NCBI RefSeq assembly: GCF_014645895.1
Contig: NZ_BMMP01000007.1
Span: 124,001-188,000, forward strand
From: Streptomyces daqingensis
Lineage (GTDB): Bacteria; Actinomycetota; Actinomycetes; Streptomycetales; Streptomycetaceae
Direction: 5' to 3'
Length of the DNA: 64,000 bases
Shown here: positions 58,394 through 64,000 of the stretch, one piece after another
How positions within the stretch are numbered: the stretch's first letter is position 1
Layout: each line of letters opens with the position of its first letter
The notes under the pieces: generated by a model
What the model saw: only the letters and a program-made list of their open reading frames with translations
Told to the model about the DNA's origin: nothing
Database searches by the model: none
Translations under genes and position numbers: made by a program

Positions 58394-59541
58394 TGAACTT
58401 CCTGGACACGATCCTGAGTCCTCTCTATACCGCTGTCTCCTGGATCATTGTCCAGTTCCACTCGCTGTTCAGCCTCTTCTTCAACGAGGACAGCGGATGG
58501 GCCTGGGGTCTATCCATCTTCTTCCTGGTGGTCGTGATCCGGATCGCGCTGATCCCGCTCTTCGTGAAGCAGATCAAGTCGACGCGGAACATGCAGGCGC
58601 TGCAGCCCAAGATGAAGGCGATCCAGGAGCGCTACAAGAGCGACAAGCAGCGTCAGTCCGAAGAGATGATGAAGCTGTACAAGGAGACGGGCACCAACCC
58701 GCTCTCCAGCTGCCTGCCGATCCTGGCGCAGTCGCCGTTCTTCATCGCGCTCTTCCAGGTGCTGAACCACATCGCCAACAACAAGCCGGTCGGCGTGCTG
58801 ACCGCCGAGCAGGTCGACAGTGCGCGGAACGCCTCCGTCTTCGGCGCTCCGATCGCCGCGAAGTTCCTGGACAGTGCGGACAAGGTCGCCGAGCTGAGCG
58901 CCTCGCTCACGGACGTGCGCGTCGTCACGGTGATCATGATCCTTCTGATGTCGGCGTCGCAGTTCTACACGCAGCGCCAGCTGATGACGAAGAACGTCGA
59001 CCTGACAGTCAAGACGCCGTTCATGCAGCAGCAGAAGATGCTGATGTACATCTTCCCGATCATGTTCGCCGTCTTCGGCATCAACTTCCCCGTGGGTGTG
59101 CTCGTCTACTGGCTGACCACCAACGTGTGGACCATGGGCCAGCAGATGTTCGTGATCAAGCGCAACCCGACTCCGGGCTCCATCGCCTACAAGCAGCGCC
59201 AGGAGAAGCTCCGCGCGGCCGGGAAGCTGAAGGAGGACCCGAAGGAGGCGGAGACGCGGGAGGCCGTCGAGGCGGCGCGCGCCCGCCGGCAGCAGCCGAA
59301 GCGCCAGTCGAAGTCCCAGCGGCAGCAGGCGAAGCCGGGAGCCGCTGGCAGTGATGAGGCAGCGACGACGGACTCGTCCGACGAGCAGCCGTCGAAGGCG
59401 AAGCCGCAGTCGAAGACCCAGCAGCCGAAGTCGCAGCAGCGGACGGGTCAGAAGTCGGGCGGCCAGAAGTCCGGACAGAAGAAGTCGGGGCAGCAGCGCA
59501 AGGGCGGCCCGCAGCGTCCCAAGCACCCCTCCAAGAAGTAG
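58393..59541 (+). CDS. yidC: Membrane protein insertase YidC
   Basis: The 382-residue product is the Gram-positive type without the large periplasmic domain. Helices include [39 protein letters not shown] (with the conserved Arg in the groove), [57 protein letters not shown]. The C-terminal 110 residues are Lys/Gln-rich and bind ribosomes. It inserts proteins with or without SecYEG. Confidence 0.96.
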   Translation: MNFLDTILSPLYTAVSWIIVQFHSLFSLFFNEDSGWAWGLSIFFLVVVIRIALIPLFVKQIKSTRNMQALQPKMKAIQERYKSDKQRQSEEMMKLYKETGTNPLSSCLPILAQSPFFIALFQVLNHIANNKPVGVLTAEQVDSARNASVFGAPIAAKFLDSADKVAELSASLTDVRVVTVIMILLMSASQFYTQRQLMTKNVDLTVKTPFMQQQKMLMYIFPIMFAVFGINFPVGVLVYWLTTNVWTMGQQMFVIKRNPTPGSIAYKQRQEKLRAAGKLKEDPKEAETREAVEAARARRQQPKRQSKSQRQQAKPGAAGSDEAATTDSSDEQPSKAKPQSKTQQPKSQQRTGQKSGGQKSGQKKSGQQRKGGPQRPKHPSKK

Positions 59542-59560
59542 CGAGAAGGAGCCCAAAGCC

Positions 59561-60079
59561 GTGACGGAGACGACAGACACCACGGAAGCGACTGCCGTGG
59601 AGGAGACGGACTCGTTGTCCCACCTGGAGCAGGAAGGTGAGATCGCGGCCGACTACCTCGAGGGGCTCCTCGACATCGCCGACCTAGACGGTGACATCGA
59701 CATGGACGTCGAGGCGGACCGCGCCGCGGTGTCGATCATCAGCGAGGGTCCCAGCCGGGACCTGCAGAAGCTCGTCGGACGTGACGGTGAGGTCCTGGAG
59801 GCGCTGCAGGAGCTGACGCGTCTCGCGGTGCACCGGGAGACGGGCGACCGCAGCAGGCTGATGCTGGACATCGCGGGCTTCCGTGCGCGCAAGCGCGAGG
59901 AGCTCGCGGAGCTCGGTGCCAAGGCGGCGCAGGAGGCCAAGGGCACGGGCGAGCCGGTCAAGATGCGTCCGATGACGCCGTTCGAGCGCAAGGTCGTGCA
60001 CGACGCCGTCAAGGCGGCGGGTCTGCGCAGCGAGTCCGAGGGCGAGGAGCCACAGCGCTGCGTGGTCGTGCTGCCGTGA
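59561..60079 (+). CDS. jag: R3H/KH RNA-binding protein Jag (KhpB)
   Basis: The 172-residue product has an acidic N terminus, a KH-like domain (IISEGPSRDLQKLVGRDGEV, LEALQELTRLAV) and an R3H domain (RSRLMLDIAGFRARKREEL, PMTPFERKVVHDAVKAAGLR). It binds RNA and in other bacteria affects cell-wall growth. GTG at 59561 has GAGAAGGAGC upstream. It overlaps rsmG by 4 bases. Confidence 0.94.
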   Translation: MTETTDTTEATAVEETDSLSHLEQEGEIAADYLEGLLDIADLDGDIDMDVEADRAAVSIISEGPSRDLQKLVGRDGEVLEALQELTRLAVHRETGDRSRLMLDIAGFRARKREELAELGAKAAQEAKGTGEPVKMRPMTPFERKVVHDAVKAAGLRSESEGEEPQRCVVVLP

Positions 60080-60864
60080 CCGACCGGTCAGCGGGCCAGG
60101 CGGGGCCCCCGGACGGAGGCCCCGCGAAGGCCGGGGAGCTCGCGGAGCTCGCGCCGCCGCCCGAGGCGGCCCACAGGCTTTTCGGCGACCGCCTCCCGGA
60201 GGTGCAGCGCTACGCCGAACTCCTCGCGGACTCGGGCGTACGGCGGGGGCTGATCGGGCCGCGTGAGGTGCCGCGGCTGTGGGAGAGGCACCTGCTGAAC
60301 TGCGCGGTGCTCTCGGAGATCGTCCCCGAAGGCGTGACGGTGTGTGACGTCGGCTCGGGTGCCGGCCTGCCGGGCATCCCGCTCGCGCTGGTACGTCCGG
60401 ACCTCGACATCACCTTGCTGGAGCCCCTGCTGCGCAGGACGACGTTCCTGGAGGAGGTCGTGGAGCTGCTCGGGCTCGACCACGTCTCCGTGGCGCGGGG
60501 CCGGGCCGAGGAGATGCTCGGGTCTCTGCAGCCTGTGCACGTGGTGACGGCCCGGGCTGTTGCCCCGCTGGACCGTCTGGCGGGCTGGGGCGTTCCCCTG
60601 CTGCGGCCGTACGGCGAGATGCTGGCCATCAAGGGGGACACGGCCGAGGAGGAGCTGCGCGGTGCCCGGGACGCCCTCCACAAGCTCGGTGTCGTGGAGA
60701 CGTCCGTGGTGCAGGTCGGCGAGGGGGTGGTCGATCCTCTGTCGACGGTGGTGCGTGCTGAAGTCGGAGAGAGCCCCGGCGGTGTGCGCTTCGCAGCCCG
60801 CAGGGCGAAGGCCCAGAGGGCGCGTTCGGGGCGGGCCGCTCGGAACGGTCGCCGTCGGCGCTGA
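60076..60864 (+). CDS. rsmG: 16S rRNA (guanine527-N7) methyltransferase
   Basis: The 262-residue SAM methyltransferase has the RsmG pattern: RLWERHLLNCAVLSEIVPEG, VCDVGSGAGLPGIPLALVRP, DITLLEPLLRRTTFLEEVVE, and HVVTARAVAPLDRLAGWGVP. Its loss gives low-level streptomycin resistance in Streptomyces. GTG at 60076 overlaps the jag stop. The N-terminal 30 residues are a genus-specific extension. Confidence 0.95.
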   Translation: MTDRSAGQAGPPDGGPAKAGELAELAPPPEAAHRLFGDRLPEVQRYAELLADSGVRRGLIGPREVPRLWERHLLNCAVLSEIVPEGVTVCDVGSGAGLPGIPLALVRPDLDITLLEPLLRRTTFLEEVVELLGLDHVSVARGRAEEMLGSLQPVHVVTARAVAPLDRLAGWGVPLLRPYGEMLAIKGDTAEEELRGARDALHKLGVVETSVVQVGEGVVDPLSTVVRAEVGESPGGVRFAARRAKAQRARSGRAARNGRRRR

Positions 60865-60870
60865 TTCCTT

Positions 60871-60904
60871 CCGGCACAGCACGGTTCCTGCCGCGCTGTG
60901 CCGG
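60871..60904 (+). terminator. Terminator after rsmG
   Basis: CCGGCACAGC (60871-60880) pairs perfectly with GCTGTGCCGG (60895-60904) over a 14-base loop, six bases after the rsmG stop. The 318 bases to the parA start otherwise hold parS1 and presumably the parAB promoters. Confidence 0.75.
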
Positions 60905-61067
60905 CTCAGCTTTGTGAGACGGCGACCGCTGGGGCAGTCGAGCGACTGAAGGAGACGGACGAGGGGCGCGGCGGCCCCCGATAGTTATGTCCGTCTACTC
61001 CATAAAAGCCCTTTCAGTCAGTCATCGCGGTGTGTCGTCCTGGTGTGCGGGCGCCGTCTGTGCATCG

Positions 61068-61083
61068 TGTTTCACGTGAAACG
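61068..61083. promoter_or_regulatory. parS: parS site 1
   Basis: TGTTTCACGTGAAACG contains the perfect 14-bp palindrome GTTTCACGTGAAAC (61069-61082), the conserved ParB-binding site. It lies about 140 bases upstream of the assigned parA start, so it may also affect parAB transcription. Confidence 0.95.
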
Positions 61084-61222
61084 CCGCTCTCTCTTGCACG
61101 GAATCATCAGTCGCGGACGCGCACAGGCCAATCAACGCGACCAGAAACCCACGCACAAAACCCGGTCCAAGGTGGATTCGTCCACAACTGAGCGGGCCTC
61201 GCTGGTTCATAACGCCGAAAGC

Positions 61223-62293
61223 ATGGCAGGCTCTGTTCAGCACGAGCCTGATGTCGAGGAGAGTGAACCCTTGCGGTCCGACGCCAATACCGCGGGACCG
61301 ATGGCCGATCCGGTCCCCGGCCCCCGTTCCGAATCGGTCGACGTTTCACGTGAAACGCCGCCTCCGATGGACGACACGCCGATCGGCCGCGCTGCCCAGC
61401 AGGCAGTAGAGGCGATGAACCGCGCTGGTGAGGGCCTGCCCAGGCCTGAACAGACGCGGGTGATGGTCGTCGCCAACCAGAAGGGCGGAGTCGGGAAGAC
61501 GACCACCACCGTGAACCTGGCCGCCTCCCTGGCCCTTCACGGTGCGCGGGTCCTCGTCATCGACCTGGACCCTCAGGGCAACGCCTCCACCGCCCTGGGG
61601 GTCGACCACCACTCCGAGGTGCCGTCGATCTATGACGTCCTGGTGGAGAGCATGCCGCTGGCCGACGTCGTCGTGCCGGTCCCGGACGTCGAAGGGCTCT
61701 TCTGCGCGCCCGCCACCATCGATCTCGCCGGTGCGGAGATCGAGTTGGTGTCACTCGTGGCGCGTGAGAGCCGGCTGCAGCGGGCGCTGAGCGCGTACGA
61801 GCAGCCACTGGACTACGTCCTCATCGACTGCCCGCCGTCGCTGGGTCTGCTGACGGTCAACGCACTCGTGGCCGGGGCAGAGGTTCTGATTCCCATTCAG
61901 TGCGAGTACTACGCGCTGGAGGGGCTCGGGCAGCTGCTGCGGAACGTCGATCTCGTCAAGGGGCACCTCAACACCAAGCTCCACGTCTCGACGATCATCC
62001 TCACGATGTACGACGGCCGTACCCGGCTCGCGTCACAGGTGGCGGACGAGGTTCGCAGTCACTTCAGTGCTGAGGTGCTGCGCACCAACATCCCCCGCTC
62101 GGTCCGCATCTCGGAGGCCCCCAGCTACGGGCAGACGGTGCTGACTTACGATCCTGGTTCCAGCGGTTCGCTGTCCTACCTGGAGGCGGCTCGGGAGATC
62201 GCACTGCGTGATCCGAACGTCCAGCTTCGCCACGAGCAGTCGGCTCAGCAACTGCAGCAGCAGAACAGCACCATGTCGGAGGGCACGCAGTGA
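61223..62293 (+). CDS. parA: Chromosome-partitioning ATPase ParA (Soj)
   Basis: The product has about 356 residues with a deviant Walker [38 protein letters not shown] and [20 protein letters not shown]. It moves ParB-parS complexes and positions origins in aerial hyphae. The N-terminal 80 residues are acidic and Pro-rich. The ATG at 61223 ([16 protein letters not shown]) is assumed from streptomycete homologues; in-frame starts exist further upstream and no ribosome site is clear. parS2 lies inside it. It overlaps parB by 4 bases. Confidence 0.94.
   Translation: MAGSVQHEPDVEESEPLRSDANTAGPMADPVPGPRSESVDVSRETPPPMDDTPIGRAAQQAVEAMNRAGEGLPRPEQTRVMVVANQKGGVGKTTTTVNLAASLALHGARVLVIDLDPQGNASTALGVDHHSEVPSIYDVLVESMPLADVVVPVPDVEGLFCAPATIDLAGAEIELVSLVARESRLQRALSAYEQPLDYVLIDCPPSLGLLTVNALVAGAEVLIPIQCEYYALEGLGQLLRNVDLVKGHLNTKLHVSTIILTMYDGRTRLASQVADEVRSHFSAEVLRTNIPRSVRISEAPSYGQTVLTYDPGSSGSLSYLEAAREIALRDPNVQLRHEQSAQQLQQQNSTMSEGTQ
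61343..61356. promoter_or_regulatory. parS: parS site 2 (inside parA)
   Basis: Perfect palindrome GTTTCACGTGAAAC, in frame within the variable N-terminal part of parA, encoding VSRET. Confidence 0.95.
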
Positions 62294-63444
62294 GTGATCG
62301 ACGTAGGGGACTGGGCCGGGGTCTTGGCGCACTGATCCCGGCAGCACCGGCGCCCGGCGCCGATGAATCGGGCGGACCGGCGGTCGGCGCGAACGGTGCG
62401 ACCTCACCCAGCGCGGTGCCGGTGATGGCGCCGGAGCGTGGGGTGGCGGCCGCGAAGGTCACCTCGCTGCCGGACAGCGAAGCTCGGGACGACGTTTCAC
62501 GTGAAACTGCTGGCCGGCCCGAAGGGGAGGCGGGCAAGGACAGCACGGCGAGCCTCGAGGACGAGCCCGTCGGTGCCCACTTCGCTGAGGTGCCGCTGGA
62601 AGCGATCACGCCGAACCCGCGCCAGCCGCGTGAGGTCTTCGACGAGGACGCGCTGGCGGAACTGGTCACCTCCATCCAGGAGGTGGGTCTGCTCCAGCCC
62701 GTCGTCGTACGGCAGTTGGGGCCTTCGCGCTACGAGCTCATCATGGGCGAGCGGCGCTGGAGGGCCTGCCGAGAGGCCGGTCTGGAGCGCATTCCGGCGA
62801 TCGTCCGCGCCACCGACGACGAGAAGCTGCTTCTGGACGCGCTGCTGGAGAACCTGCACCGCGCTCAGCTGAATCCGCTGGAGGAAGCGGCGGCGTACGA
62901 CCAGCTGCTGAAGGACTTCAGCTGCACGCACGACCAACTGGCCGACCGAATCGGGCGGTCGCGGCCCCAGGTCTCCAACACGCTGCGCCTGCTGAGGCTT
63001 TCACCTTCCGTGCAGCGGCGGGTGGCAGCAGGCGTGCTCTCCGCGGGGCACGCTCGCGCGTTGCTGTCCGTGGAGGACGGAGACGAGCAGGACCGGCTCG
63101 CTCACCGCATCGTGGCGGAGGGGCTGTCGGTGCGGGCGGTCGAGGAGATCGTCACGATGATGGGGTCGTCGCCGAAGAGCGCGCCCAAGTCGAAGCCCCG
63201 GGCCGGCAAGAGGGTCTCCCCCGCGCTGGACGAACTGGCGGGTCGTCTCTCCGACCGCTTCGAGACCCGGGTGAAGGTGGACCTCGGTCAGAAGAAGGGC
63301 AAGATCGTCGTGGAGTTCGCCTCCGTCGACGATCTGGAGCGGATCCTCGGGCAGCTCGCTCCCGGAGAGGGACGCGTACTCGGCAAGCAGCTCTCTGCCG
63401 AAGCCGCCGAAGCCGAGGCGGAGAGCGAGTCGGAGGAGGGCTGA
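62290..63444 (+). CDS. parB: Chromosome-partitioning protein ParB (Spo0J)
   Basis: The 384-residue product opens [20 protein letters not shown], the basic motif that contacts ParA. The CTPase/N-engagement domain has [20 protein letters not shown], the [13 protein letters not shown] box and [20 protein letters not shown]. The HTH is [20 protein letters not shown], and a C-terminal dimerisation domain follows. It loads at parS and spreads as a sliding clamp. GTG at 62290 overlaps the parA stop. A strong hairpin follows. Confidence 0.97.
   Translation: MSDRRRGLGRGLGALIPAAPAPGADESGGPAVGANGATSPSAVPVMAPERGVAAAKVTSLPDSEARDDVSRETAGRPEGEAGKDSTASLEDEPVGAHFAEVPLEAITPNPRQPREVFDEDALAELVTSIQEVGLLQPVVVRQLGPSRYELIMGERRWRACREAGLERIPAIVRATDDEKLLLDALLENLHRAQLNPLEEAAAYDQLLKDFSCTHDQLADRIGRSRPQVSNTLRLLRLSPSVQRRVAAGVLSAGHARALLSVEDGDEQDRLAHRIVAEGLSVRAVEEIVTMMGSSPKSAPKSKPRAGKRVSPALDELAGRLSDRFETRVKVDLGQKKGKIVVEFASVDDLERILGQLAPGEGRVLGKQLSAEAAEAEAESESEEG
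62494..62507. promoter_or_regulatory. parS: parS site 3 (inside parB)
   Basis: Perfect palindrome GTTTCACGTGAAAC in the variable linker of parB, again encoding VSRET. Confidence 0.95.
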
Positions 63445-63450
63445 CACGGA

Positions 63451-63468
63451 GCCCCGTAGCCACGGGGC
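63451..63468 (+). terminator. Terminator after parB
   Basis: GCCCCGT (63451-63457), loop AGCC, ACGGGGC (63462-63468), followed by CTTTC; seven bases after the parB stop. Confidence 0.75.
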
Positions 63469-63523
63469 CTTTCGCGAGATCCCTCGTCCGGATTGAATCG
63501 GCTCCCGCTCACCCAGAAGAAGC

Positions 63524-63558
63524 GTCGCCCCATGGATACGATGGATCCATGGGGCGAC
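63524..63558. repeat. Perfect 14-bp inverted repeat over the GNAT gene start
   Basis: GTCGCCCCATGGAT (63524-63537) and ATCCATGGGGCGAC (63545-63558) are exact inverted copies with a 7-base loop. The start codon of the GNAT gene (63549) lies inside the right arm. Folded in mRNA it would bury the start; as DNA it could be an operator. Confidence 0.65.
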
Positions 63559-64000
63559 AGCTCGTTCCGCTGACACTGGACAACCTCCCGGATCTGCCAC
63601 GGCGTTGCCGCGCCTGTGTCTTCTGGGAGCTCGACCCTGTGAGCGGGGAGGCGGCGGCGCGAGCGGGCAGGCCCGGGGTGGAGAAGGAAGCGTGGATCTC
63701 CGCTGTCCTTCTGGAGTGGGGTTCCTGCGGCCGCGTCGTCTACGTCGATGAGAAGCCGGTGGGATACGTACTGTACGCGCCTCCCGCATACGTGCCCGGC
63801 TCGCTCGCCTTCCCCACGAGCCCCGTGGCGCCGGACGCGGTGCAGCTGATGACGGCGTGGCTCTCTCCGTCGCATCGGGGGCAGGGGCTCGGACGGGTCA
63901 TCGTGCAGACGGTCGCCAAGGATCTGCTTCGGCGGGGGTTCAAGGCGATCGAAGCTTTCGGGGACGCGCGCTGGACCGAACCCGCCTGTGTGATCCCGGC
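63549..64000 (+). CDS. GNAT-family N-acetyltransferase, N-terminal part (runs off the window)
   Basis: 150 codons are present before the window ends. The protein starts GRQLVPLTLDNLPDLPRRCR and has the acetyl-CoA-binding pattern AWLSPSHRGQGLGRVIVQTV, with a preceding beta-strand region (GRVVYVDEKPVGYVLYAPPA). GNAT genes directly after parB are common in actinobacteria; the substrate is unknown. There is no ribosome site in the usual place because a palindrome covers the start, so the message may be leaderless or regulated. Confidence 0.85.
   Translation, partial: MGRQLVPLTLDNLPDLPRRCRACVFWELDPVSGEAAARAGRPGVEKEAWISAVLLEWGSCGRVVYVDEKPVGYVLYAPPAYVPGSLAFPTSPVAPDAVQLMTAWLSPSHRGQGLGRVIVQTVAKDLLRRGFKAIEAFGDARWTEPACVIP

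Overview
The window is high-GC actinobacterial DNA that looks like the replication-origin region of a Streptomyces or a very close relative. The evidence is the order dnaN-oriC-dnaA-rpmH-rnpA-yidD-yidC-jag-rsmG-parA-parB, frequent GTG starts, GTGA stop/start overlaps, a Streptomyces-type DnaA with a very long Gln/His/Pro-rich linker, a large oriC with many DnaA boxes, and markers such as a DLW-39 family protein, CrgA and class E sortases. The species cannot be named from the sequence alone.

Left part (1-12.6 kb) looks accessory. It holds the start of an FAD monooxygenase behind a double palindromic operator. Next is an IclR-controlled operon for N-acyl-D-amino acids: a fold-type II PLP enzyme, an N-acyl-D-amino-acid deacylase and a sodium:solute symporter. 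Then comes an arsenic-resistance block: arsC, three arsR genes, an ACR3 pump with a small membrane protein overlapping its end, a fused ArsM methyltransferase-ArsN acetyltransferase, and an ArsO-like flavoprotein. A headless 3' gene fragment and several inverted repeats separate this block from a tRNA-Leu gene, which suggests an island boundary.

From 13 to 21 kb lies the conserved growth and division signalling operon fhaA-fhaB-pstP-rodA-pbpA-pknB: FHA scaffolds, a PP2C phosphatase, the SEDS polymerase with its partner penicillin-binding protein, and the PASTA kinase. From 21 to 34 kb are two class E sortases, a glutamine amidotransferase (pabA/trpG), an unlisted 55-residue membrane protein, a DUF881 protein, crgA, a rhomboid protease, a cyclophilin, a DUF5324 protein, an MMPL transporter, a photolyase and tRNA-Ala. 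Between crgA and the rhomboid gene is a 13-bp perfect inverted repeat that contains two TTATCCACA DnaA boxes.

From 34 to 45 kb are an HTH regulator, a Ser/Thr kinase, a pair of paralogous secreted/membrane proteins (one a von Willebrand A protein broken by two frameshifts), a DLW-39 protein, a hydroxymethylbilane synthase, several small or poorly known genes, and tRNA-Ile. From 44 to 64 kb is the replication and segregation core. DUF3566, gyrA, gyrB, dciA, recF, gnd, dnaN and dnaA are on the minus strand; rpmH, rnpA, yidD, yidC, jag, rsmG, parA, parB and a truncated GNAT gene are on the plus strand. oriC lies between dnaN and dnaA, and three parS sites lie in and just upstream of parAB. Strong stem-loop terminators end most units.
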